A stretch of DNA of 64,000 nucleotides from Staphylococcus felis (lineage in GTDB: Bacteria > Bacillota > Bacilli > Staphylococcales > Staphylococcaceae): positions 1,488,001-1,552,000 of the forward strand of contig NZ_CP027770.1 in the NCBI RefSeq assembly GCF_003012915.1. Reading direction: 5' to 3'. Every line of letters starts with the position of its first letter. Within the stretch, counting starts at the first letter, position 1. The translations under genes and the position numbers were made by a program. Positions 57,486-64,000 of the stretch are shown in pieces. The notes beneath the pieces are model-generated. The model searched no databases and had not been told where the DNA came from. It saw only the letters and a program-made list of their open reading frames with translations.

Positions 57486-58658
57486 ATGAAAACGGCTATT
57501 TTAAATAAAGGAAAAGAGGATAAATATTTTAATCAATATCCTTTGATTGAAGAAGAAGATATCTTTCGAAGTCACAATTTGAAAGAAGGTGATCTATTCT
57601 ACTTGATGACGTCGACAGATGTATATATCGCGACATGTTACGTAGGACGACAGCATAAAGGATTGGGTTGGGTGCTGAGTTATGATAAGGATGAGCAAAT
57701 CAATCGCACATTCTTTCACAATAAATTTGAACTGGCACTTGAAGAGCGTCAATACTTTTATCATATTGATGGAACGAACGCGTTTCGATTATTCAATGGA
57801 GAAGGTGACGGTGTCGGTGGGTTAACAATTGATAATTACGATGGCCATTTACTGATTCAGTGGTATTCTGAAGGGATTTATGCATTTAGAGATGATGTGA
57901 TCAATGCGATAAAATCAGTATTTAATTATCGTTCCATTTATGAAAAGACACGATTTAAAAATGACAATATTCATTCGGGCTTTGTTTTAGGAGAGAGTGC
58001 TGAGTTTCCAATTGTCATTGAAGAAAATCACACCTTTTATAATGTCGATTTAGATGAAGGCCCAATGACCGGAATCTTTTTGGATCAAAAAGAAGTCAGA
58101 AAAAAATTAAGAGATTATTATTCACATGAACGAAAAGTATTAAATTTATTTAGTTATACAGGTGCTTTCTCTGTGATAGCTGCAAAGGAAGCCGTCGAAA
58201 CGACAAGCGTTGATTTAGCCAATCGTTCAAGAACATTAACTGAAGAGAATTTTGGTATCAATGCAATTGACCCTAATACTCAAAAGATTTTTGTAATGGA
58301 TACGTTTGATTTCTATAAATATGCACTTCGCCATAACTTGAAATATGACACGATTGTAATAGATCCACCAAGTTTTGCTCGAAACAAAAAGAAAACTTTT
58401 TCTGTAATGAAAGATTATAGCAAGTTGATTAAAGGAGCGTTAGATATTTTAGCATACAATGGCAGCCTCATTTTAAGTACTAATCATAGTATGTACAGCC
58501 TTAAAGCATTTAAAAATATGGCAAAACGTGTGCTTGATGAAGCAGGCGTAGACTATACCGTAGATGAAGTGATGGGGTTACCAAAAGATTTCAAAACACA
58601 TCCACATTATAAGCCATCAAAATATTTAAAAGTTATTTTTATAACAGTCAAGCATTAA
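57486..58658 (+). CDS. rlmI: RlmI-like class I SAM-dependent rRNA methyltransferase
   Basis: 390-aa protein. An N-terminal PUA-type RNA-binding domain (about 1-75) precedes a methyltransferase domain with GEGDGVGGLTIDNYDG near 100, MTGIFLDQKEVR near 195, the SAM motif VLNLFSYTGAFSV near 220, and the catalytic motif VIDPPSFARNKKK near 295. The architecture is that of RlmI (23S rRNA m5C1962). The second catalytic Cys expected for m5C enzymes is not clear by eye, so the exact target is inferred. GAAGGG lies about 10 nt before the ATG. Confidence 0.85.
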   Translation: MKTAILNKGKEDKYFNQYPLIEEEDIFRSHNLKEGDLFYLMTSTDVYIATCYVGRQHKGLGWVLSYDKDEQINRTFFHNKFELALEERQYFYHIDGTNAFRLFNGEGDGVGGLTIDNYDGHLLIQWYSEGIYAFRDDVINAIKSVFNYRSIYEKTRFKNDNIHSGFVLGESAEFPIVIEENHTFYNVDLDEGPMTGIFLDQKEVRKKLRDYYSHERKVLNLFSYTGAFSVIAAKEAVETTSVDLANRSRTLTEENFGINAIDPNTQKIFVMDTFDFYKYALRHNLKYDTIVIDPPSFARNKKKTFSVMKDYSKLIKGALDILAYNGSLILSTNHSMYSLKAFKNMAKRVLDEAGVDYTVDEVMGLPKDFKTHPHYKPSKYLKVIFITVKH

Positions 58659-58713
58659 ACTTCGCAAAATGGGTATAGTGTCATATCTATTTGTTTGAAA
58701 GGCGGTAACAGAA

Positions 58714-59244
58714 ATGAAATTTTCGAATAAAATTGCACAATCTGTTGGAAATAAAGTATTAAATATAGATGAAATTACGCAAAAAGATCAATTACCCCAA
58801 ACAATCGAAGACCTCAATCAAAGAAGAAAATATGCTGAGAATATTGTTAAGAAGAAAGCACTCTTGTCTTCTAGTGCGACACTTGTTCCGGTACCGGGCT
58901 TTGATTTTGGTGTAGATGTTAAATTAATGAGAGATATTATTGAAGATATCAACAAAATATATGGTTTAGATCATAAGCAAGTTAATAAACTTTCAGATGA
59001 TGTAAAAAACAGAATATATGTTGCAGCAGGCATTCAAGGGAGTCAGTTGATAGGTAAAAAAGTTACAAACGGTATAGTAAAAATATTTATCAGAGATTTA
59101 GCAAAACGCACAGCTGCAAAGCAAACACGCTGGTTTCCGTTGGTTGGACAAGCAGTTTCAGCGTCTATTAGTTATTATTTTATGACTAAGCTAGGTAAAG
59201 AACATATTCAGAAGTGTGAAGACGTTGCTAAAGCTTTAGTTTAA
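58714..59244 (+). CDS. DUF697/YcjF-like membrane-associated protein
   Basis: 176-aa protein. A soluble start is followed by NIVKKKALLSSSATLVPVPGFDFGVDVKLMRDI (about 45-75), the segment typical of the DUF697/YcjF and EcsC-like families, and a second hydrophobic part WFPLVGQAVSASISYYFMTK near 145. Two short hairpins may dip into the membrane. Function is unknown. AGGCGG lies 10 nt before the ATG. It is 158 nt upstream of ptsH and probably independent of it. Confidence 0.72.
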   Translation: MKFSNKIAQSVGNKVLNIDEITQKDQLPQTIEDLNQRRKYAENIVKKKALLSSSATLVPVPGFDFGVDVKLMRDIIEDINKIYGLDHKQVNKLSDDVKNRIYVAAGIQGSQLIGKKVTNGIVKIFIRDLAKRTAAKQTRWFPLVGQAVSASISYYFMTKLGKEHIQKCEDVAKALV

Positions 59245-59402
59245 ATTTTTCGAAATTATGTCAAAAGTTAAATGAAACCACACTGCGACAATGATTTACG
59301 AATTGAATTTGAGGATGGATTTTGGTAAGGTTAACCTATGTAGCAGGATTAGTAATAATTTTCAGCTAATAAATTGATTTAATTAAAGGAGTAAGATATA
59401 AA

Positions 59403-59669
59403 ATGGAACAACAATCATATGTAATTATCGACGAGACAGGGATTCATGCTCGCCCAGCAACAATGTTAGTACAAACAGCTTCAAAATTTGATTCTGATAT
59501 TCAATTAGAATACAATGCTAAAAAAGTTAACTTAAAATCAATCATGGGTGTTATGAGTTTAGGTGTTGGTAAAGATGCAGAGATCACTATTTATGCTGAC
59601 GGTAGCGACGAATCTGAAGCGATTAAAGCGATTACTGAAGTATTAAGTAAAGAAGGACTTACAAAATAA
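59403..59669 (+). CDS. ptsH: HPr, phosphocarrier protein
   Basis: 88-aa phosphocarrier. The phosphorylated His15 is in [11 protein letters not shown] and the regulatory Ser46 (HPr kinase target) in [11 protein letters not shown]. It carries phosphate from enzyme I to sugar-specific EII complexes and, as HPr-Ser-P, is the CcpA co-repressor. AAAGGAG lies 11 nt before the ATG. Its stop shares a base with the ptsI start (TAATG). Confidence 0.97.
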   Translation: MEQQSYVIIDETGIHARPATMLVQTASKFDSDIQLEYNAKKVNLKSIMGVMSLGVGKDAEITIYADGSDESEAIKAITEVLSKEGLTK

Positions 59670-61396
59670 TGTCTGATATTATTAAGGGAATTGGCGCTTC
59701 TGATGGTGTTGCCATTGCCAAAGCATATTTACTTGTAGAACCTGATTTAAGTTATAGCAGTGAAAAAACCGATAATCCTGATGCAGAAGTATCTCAATTC
59801 AAAGATGCGATTCAACAATCAAAAGTTGAATTAACAAAAATTAGAAATAATGCAGAAGTACAACTTGGTGCCGATAAAGCGGCTATTTTTGATGCGCATT
59901 TACTCGTTTTAGATGATCCAGAACTGATTCAACCGATTGAAAGTAAAATCAAAGATGAACAAGCGAGCGCGCCACATGCACTCACTGAAGTAACTCAGAA
60001 CTTTATTACCATTTTTGAATCTATGGATAATGAATATATGAAAGAGCGTGCTGCAGATATTCGTGACGTATCTAAACGTGTACTTGCACATTTATTAGGT
60101 GTCGAATTACCGAATCCGAGTATTGTTGATGAAAGCGTTATTATTGTAGGGAATGATTTAACGCCTTCAGATACTGCTCAGCTCAATAAACAGTATGTCC
60201 AAGGCTTTGTGACAAATATTGGTGGACGTACATCTCACTCAGCGATTATGAGTCGTTCATTAGAAATTCCAGCTGTAGTAGGAACTAAAACAATTACTGA
60301 CTCTGTCCAACAAGGAGATATGATGATTGTTGATGGCTTGACTGGAGATGTGATTATTAATCCAACTGATGATGAAGTACGTGCTTATCAACATAAGCGA
60401 GAAACATTTTTCGCTGATCGTGAAGCATTAAAGCAATTGCGTGACGAACCATCAAAATCTAAAGATGGCAAACATGTTGAACTTGCTGCAAACATTGGTA
60501 CACCTGATGATTTGGCAGGTGTGAAAGACAACGGTGCTGAAGGTATTGGATTATATCGTACTGAATTTTTATATATGGGGCGCGATAAGATGCCGTCAGA
60601 AGACGAGCAATTTGAAGCCTATAAAAAAGTTTTAGAAGAAATGGACGGCAAACGTGTTGTCGTGCGTACATTAGATATTGGTGGAGATAAAGAATTACCA
60701 TATCTTAACTTACCTGAAGAGATGAATCCTTTCTTAGGATACCGTGCGATTCGTTTATGTTTAGATCAACCTGATATTTTCCGTCCACAATTACGAGCGC
60801 TTTTACGTGCTTCAACATACGGAAAGTTGAACATTATGTTCCCAATGGTTGCGACTGTTCAAGAGTTTCGTGATGCTAAACAGTTACTATTAGAAGAGAA
60901 AGAAAACCTTAAAAATGAAGGTGTTGATGTAAGTGATGATATTGAATTAGGTATCATGGTTGAGATTCCATCGACAGCTGCTTTGGCTGATGTATTTGCT
61001 AAAGAAGTTGATTTCTTTAGTATCGGGACAAATGACCTTATTCAATATACGATGGCTGCTGATCGTATGTCAGAGCGTGTTTCATACTTGTATCAACCAT
61101 ACAATCCTTCTATCTTAAGACTTGTTAAACAGGTAATTGAGGCTTCTCACAAAGAAGGAAAGTGGACTGGAATGTGCGGAGAGATGGCTGGAGATGAGAC
61201 AGCTATTCCGTTATTACTTGGTTTAGGACTTGACGAATTTTCAATGAGTGCAACTTCAATCTTAAAAGCACGTCGTTTAATTCAAAATTTAAGTACAACT
61301 GAGATGACACAACTCGCAGATCGTGCTGTGAATTGCGCAACTGTAGATGAAGTTGTGGAATTAGTTAAGGATGCAACTTCGAATCTTAACAGTTAA
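59669..61396 (+). CDS. ptsI: PtsI, PEP-protein phosphotransferase (enzyme I)
   Basis: 575-aa enzyme I. The active-site His (about 190) is in [12 protein letters not shown], the PEP-binding Arg is in [10 protein letters not shown] near 295, and the C-terminal catalytic [14 protein letters not shown] near 450 and MCGEMAGD near 500 are present. It phosphorylates HPr from phosphoenolpyruvate. Translationally coupled to ptsH. Confidence 0.97.
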   Translation: MSDIIKGIGASDGVAIAKAYLLVEPDLSYSSEKTDNPDAEVSQFKDAIQQSKVELTKIRNNAEVQLGADKAAIFDAHLLVLDDPELIQPIESKIKDEQASAPHALTEVTQNFITIFESMDNEYMKERAADIRDVSKRVLAHLLGVELPNPSIVDESVIIVGNDLTPSDTAQLNKQYVQGFVTNIGGRTSHSAIMSRSLEIPAVVGTKTITDSVQQGDMMIVDGLTGDVIINPTDDEVRAYQHKRETFFADREALKQLRDEPSKSKDGKHVELAANIGTPDDLAGVKDNGAEGIGLYRTEFLYMGRDKMPSEDEQFEAYKKVLEEMDGKRVVVRTLDIGGDKELPYLNLPEEMNPFLGYRAIRLCLDQPDIFRPQLRALLRASTYGKLNIMFPMVATVQEFRDAKQLLLEEKENLKNEGVDVSDDIELGIMVEIPSTAALADVFAKEVDFFSIGTNDLIQYTMAADRMSERVSYLYQPYNPSILRLVKQVIEASHKEGKWTGMCGEMAGDETAIPLLLGLGLDEFSMSATSILKARRLIQNLSTTEMTQLADRAVNCATVDEVVELVKDATSNLNS

Positions 61397-61435
61397 TAAT
61401 ATTAAAGCAGTTATCCATATAAAAGAGGTTGGGGC

Positions 61436-61502
61436 ATCAACCCCAAAATAAAAAGTGCTAAGATGATTTTTAATAAAAATGCGTCTTAGTGCTTTTTTTA
61501 TG
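61436..61502 (+). terminator. Terminator after ptsI, part of an IS-end-like repeat
   Basis: ATCAACCCCAAAATAAA then stem AAGTGCTAAGA / TCTTAGTGCTT and a seven-T run. It ends the ptsHI operon. The same series occurs at 39066-39130. The tail TTTTTATG was duplicated by the insertion of miniature element copy 3, and the repeat resumes at 61871. Confidence 0.75.
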
Positions 61503-61870
61503 GGTTCTATAGTAAATCGGACTGGTGTATAAATAATTTCATTTATTTAATTGTTCCATAAAGCCTCACTTTTCTAGGTGTCTCACCTCAACTCATTTTA
61601 AGATTGAACTTACCCAATCTTAAAATGGATTTTCGGTTACGGCAAGATGTCTCAGAAGTCTTGGCTTAGGAAACAATCAAATGTGCTATATTTATTCACA
61701 CCCTTAAGTTATAAAATATGTTTTACCAACTCAATTTTACTGATTTATGTTGTATTAAAAGAGGCATTACTGTTCAAGACTTTATGATCACACAACGAAA
61801 AAGGCGTTAAGCAATCCATTATTGCATAACGCCTTAATTTAATGCGACCAGTCCAATTTGACTTAGAGCC
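61503..61870 (+). mobile_element. Miniature inverted-repeat element, copy 3 (368 bp)
   Basis: Full-length copy in the same orientation as copy 1 and nearly identical to it. Ends GGTTCTATAGTAAATCGGAC and, reverse-complemented, GGCTCTAAGTCAAATTGGAC. A perfect 8-bp duplication TTTTTATG (61495-61502 and 61871-61878) flanks it. The element splits a repeat whose uninterrupted relative is at 39066-39160, so the insertion can be reconstructed exactly. No gene inside. Confidence 0.92.
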
Positions 61871-62252
61871 TTTTTATGATAAAACTTTGTATGATATGAC
61901 TTCGCTTTCCGGGGGGATAGTCTCAGTCTATAGTCTTCGTCATGACTCACTATTATATTTTAAAAACAAGACACGTTCGTATTTTTGTACACATTATTAA
62001 ATTAAAATAGGAATTAATGAAGTTGAGTTAATTTGCTTAGAAATACTTAACTTATAAGAATTGAGATTTAATATCCTTAATTTAATAATAGTAACAATCA
62101 GTAAGAGTATAAAGAAAAACGAAAAAAACCGATACATAGAAGCGTATTATAAGTGATTTAACTTATCAATATATGAAGATTGATTGTGATATCATATTAT
62201 TATTGGGAGGCGATAATATATTACAATTGATTCGTAAAATTGCATTTAAAAA
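61871..62252. other. Non-coding region before the IS3 element
   Basis: 61871-61910 (TTTTTATGATAAAACTTTGTATG...) is the continuation of the repeat split by copy 3. A loose resemblance to 39160-39230 goes on to about 62010. The rest is AT-rich and shows no gene, terminator or RNA I can assign. Confidence 0.5.
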
Positions 62253-62399
62253 ATGAAATATACAGCAATTTTTCAAAAGGAATACCTTATAAATTCGAAT
62301 TTACTTCGTGCCAAAACACTGGATGAATTAGAGCAACTTGAGAAAGTTGTTTTTTATATTACAGTGAATCGTCTACACTTAGTTGGACAAATTCTATGA
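62253..62399 (+). other. Short open frame truncated by the IS3 element
   Basis: 48 codons, MKYTAIFQKEYLINSNLL then RAKTLDELEQLEKVVFYITV and NRLHLVGQIL, ending at a stop inside the left end of the IS. No Shine-Dalgarno sequence is seen. It may be a remnant of a gene (perhaps another transposase) cut by the insertion; the identity is not known. Confidence 0.35.
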
Positions 62400-62437
62400 G
62401 AATAGATATTGTTAAATTAAGAAAGTAGGCGATTTTT

Positions 62438-62719
62438 ATGACAAGAGAAAGAAGAACTTTTAGTCCTGAATTTAAATTACAAATGGTAAAGCTTTATGAA
62501 AATGGTAAGCCTAGAAATGAAATTGCTCGTGAATATGATTTAACACCTTCGGCGTTAGGGAAATGGATTAAGCAACATCAAAATACTGGTTCATTTAACC
62601 ATCAAGATAACTTAACTAATGAAGAAAAAGAACTAAGAAAATTACGTAAAGAAAATCAACAATTGAAAATGGAAAATGATATTTTAAAGCAAGCAGCGCT
62701 GATCATGGGACGAAAATAG
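62438..62719 (+). CDS. IS3-family transposase OrfA
   Basis: 93-aa DNA-binding protein: helix-turn-helix FSPEFKLQMVKLYENGKPRNEI...LTPSALGKWIKQH, then a leucine-zipper-like LRKLRKENQQLKMENDILKQAAL. It recognises the IS ends and, alone, usually regulates transposition. Its last codons are CGA-AAA-TAG, and an AAAA run lets a ribosome slip back one base into orfB. Confidence 0.9.
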   Translation: MTRERRTFSPEFKLQMVKLYENGKPRNEIAREYDLTPSALGKWIKQHQNTGSFNHQDNLTNEEKELRKLRKENQQLKMENDILKQAALIMGRK

Positions 62720-62760
62720 ATGTCATTCGAAAGAATGCCAATAAATATTCAGTATCAGCA

Positions 62761-63582
62761 ATGTGCAAAGTCCTGCAAATCTCTAGAAGTAGTTACTATT
62801 ACGAAATTAACAAATCACCCAACGTTGAAAAAGATGATCGAGATAAGGAAATTAGCGATAAAATTATCGAGATTTTCAATTCTAATCGCAAATGTTTTGG
62901 AACAAGAAGGATTAAAAATGAACTTATCAAAAATGGTTTAAATGTCTCAAGACGACGTATAGGACGCATTATGAAAGCAAATAAATTAGTATCTTCTTAT
63001 ACGACATCGAAGTATAAATCATTTCCTTCTCGCTCAAGTGAACGCGAAATCAATAATGAATTAAATCAAAGTTTCAATAGAAAAGAACCATTGGAAGTTC
63101 TTGTCAGTGATTTGACATATGTAAAAGTGGCTGGAAAATGGCATTACATATGTTTATTTATTGATCTTTTTAACCGTGAGATTGTTGGGCATAGCGCAGG
63201 CTCAAAGAAAGATAGCACGCTTGTATCCAAGGCACTTAGTAGCATTAGACACGATTTAAGAGACGTACAAATGTTTCACACTGACAGAGGAAAAGAGTTT
63301 GATAATCACATGATTGATGATGTACTAGATACCTTTGGTATCAAAAGATCTTTAAGCATGAAAGGATGTCCATATGACAACGCAGTAGCTGAAAGTACAT
63401 TTAAAGCGTTAAAAACTGAATTCATTAAACAGTATGATTTTAAATCTATTAATCACTTAAAACTCGAATTGTTTGATTATGTTAATTGGTATAACAACAT
63501 TCGACCTCATAGTGCATTAAATTATCTGACGCCGAAAGCGTACAAAGATAGTTTCTATAAAAACTGTCTAGAAATCTGTTGA
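62761..63582 (+). CDS. IS3-family transposase OrfB (DDE integrase domain)
   Basis: 273 aa from the first ATG; the frame is open further upstream (DVIRKNANKYSVSA precedes the Met) and reaches the end of orfA in the -1 frame, so the working transposase is probably an OrfA-OrfB fusion made by -1 frameshifting at AAAA (62713-62716). HTH_21-type start (SRSSYYYE, CFGTRRIKNEL) and rve domain with the DDE triad: Asp in LVSDLTYV, Asp in FHTDRGKEF, Glu in AVAESTFKALK. DD(35)E spacing looks normal and no stop interrupts it, so it may be active. Confidence 0.9.
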   Translation: MCKVLQISRSSYYYEINKSPNVEKDDRDKEISDKIIEIFNSNRKCFGTRRIKNELIKNGLNVSRRRIGRIMKANKLVSSYTTSKYKSFPSRSSEREINNELNQSFNRKEPLEVLVSDLTYVKVAGKWHYICLFIDLFNREIVGHSAGSKKDSTLVSKALSSIRHDLRDVQMFHTDRGKEFDNHMIDDVLDTFGIKRSLSMKGCPYDNAVAESTFKALKTEFIKQYDFKSINHLKLELFDYVNWYNNIRPHSALNYLTPKAYKDSFYKNCLEIC

Positions 63583-63591
63583 CATACCACA

Positions 63592-63753
63592 GAAGGGTTA
63601 ATGGAGCAAGAAGGATACGAATTTTTATTTCCATGATCAATAACTTCAACTAAGCTATTGCATAAAAAATGGTTTGAATGGCGTACGGATTTATTAGAAT
63701 GAGAAAAGTATATAGATGCTATGAGAAAATCAAGTTTGGATGAAAACACTTAA
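63592..63753 (+). pseudogene. Degenerate gene fragment with two in-frame TGA codons
   Basis: Reading from 63592 gives EGLMEQEGYEFLFP, a TGA, SITSTKLLHKKWFEWRTDLLE, a second TGA, then EKYIDAMRKSSLDENT and TAA. The protein-like composition suggests the end of a former gene cut by the IS. I do not recognise the family. Nothing is assigned between 63754 and 63950. Confidence 0.35.
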
Positions 63754-63962
63754 AAATAATATTTGAAAATACGTTAGTCTCGTTAGATTAAACGATTGAA
63801 GATAAAGTATGAGAAAAGACCTATCTTGCTATGTTTGATCACGAGGATAGAGGCGAAAGGCATTGTCGACTAGACATGTCTTTTTCTTTTAACTAAATTT
63901 ACCGCATCATTATGATATTAATTCTAAAAAATTATTTAAAATTCACAGGGGTGATCTTATTG

Positions 63963-64000
63963 ATGATGTTAATGAGCTCCTCTATACTTTCTTGTCTGCC
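63963..64000 (+). CDS. Possible start of a gene running off the right edge
   Basis: An AGGGGTGA about 9 nt before an ATG is followed by hydrophobic codons (MMLMSSSILSCL), perhaps a signal peptide or lipoprotein start. Only 12 codons are visible, so this is weak. Confidence 0.25.
   Translation, partial: MMLMSSSILSCL

Larger units (their letters stand above)
62383..63590 (+). mobile_element. IS3-family insertion sequence (intact, approximate ends)
   Basis: About 1.2 kb with orfA and orfB in the usual overlapping two-frame layout. The left end TTGGACAAATTCTATGAGA and the right end, reverse-complemented TGTCAACAGATTTCTAGACA, match imperfectly (with a one-base gap), so the exact borders and the target duplication are uncertain by a few bases. 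Fragments of other genes lie on both sides. Confidence 0.75.

Noticed and set aside
58714..59244. DUF697-like gene as part of a defence system
   Set aside because: It has no nuclease, NTPase or other defence partner and lies in conserved core DNA beside ptsHI.
63592..63753. Both internal TGA codons could be read as Trp (recoding)
   Set aside because: Nearby genes use TGA as stop (for example orfB), there is no start or RBS, and the fragment lies beside an IS, so decay is the simpler explanation.

Overview
The window is a piece of a Staphylococcus chromosome. The genes and their order match the conserved staphylococcal backbone (menD-menH-menB, oatA, atl, lcpB, qoxABCD, folD, the purE-to-purD operon, a TPP-controlled ykoEDC transporter, an auxA-like gene, rlmI, ptsHI), the DNA is AT-rich, and the proteins read as close relatives of S. 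aureus proteins. It does not look like S. aureus: sspABC and fmtA are absent from their usual places, and a large glycan locus sits between lcpB and qox.

Layout. 1-2.1 kb: end of the menaquinone genes. 2.1-6.6 kb: an aminotransferase, an acyltransferase-3 protein and the peptidoglycan O-acetyltransferase OatA. 6.6-7.5 kb: non-coding, holding a 367-bp miniature transposon and a structured repeat. 7.5-14 kb, all leftward: the bifunctional autolysin Atl, a GNAT acetyltransferase, a DUF2538 protein and the LCP ligase LcpB. 14.5-16.2 kb: phosphoglucomutase PgcA with its own terminator. 16.7-29.6 kb: one tight rightward operon of eleven genes, comprising a UDP-ManNAc dehydrogenase, a TagG/TagH-like ABC exporter, at least five glycosyltransferase domains and three small proteins without an assigned function. 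This is the most interesting region. 29.7-36.7 kb: a PepSY lipoprotein, the quinol oxidase operon, a small secreted Ig-like protein and flavohaemoglobin. 36.9-39.5 kb: a second OatA-like acyltransferase and remains of an IS1182/IS1272-type transposase. 39.5-51.8 kb: folD and eleven purine genes. 51.9-55.1 kb: ykoEDC under a TPP riboswitch. 55.2-61.5 kb: a second miniature transposon, a 43-aa protein, auxA-like, rlmI, a DUF697-like protein, ptsHI. 61.5-64 kb: a third miniature transposon, an intact IS3-family element and gene debris.

How it fits together. The glycan operon has a donor-making enzyme, several transferases and an exporter of the wall-teichoic-acid type, and it is flanked by genes for a glucose-1-phosphate enzyme (pgcA) and an LCP ligase (lcpB) that attaches polymers to peptidoglycan. 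My reading is an ABC-exported, peptidoglycan-linked surface polysaccharide probably containing ManNAc-uronic acid. It has no initiating phosphoglycosyltransferase of its own, so it probably borrows one encoded elsewhere.

The three miniature transposons share imperfect 24-bp ends, and each is flanked by a perfect 8-bp target duplication. One has a 68-bp internal deletion. One is inserted in the tail of the ptsI terminator, and a paralogous repeat at 39.1 kb preserves the uninterrupted site. No tRNA, rRNA or CRISPR array was seen.
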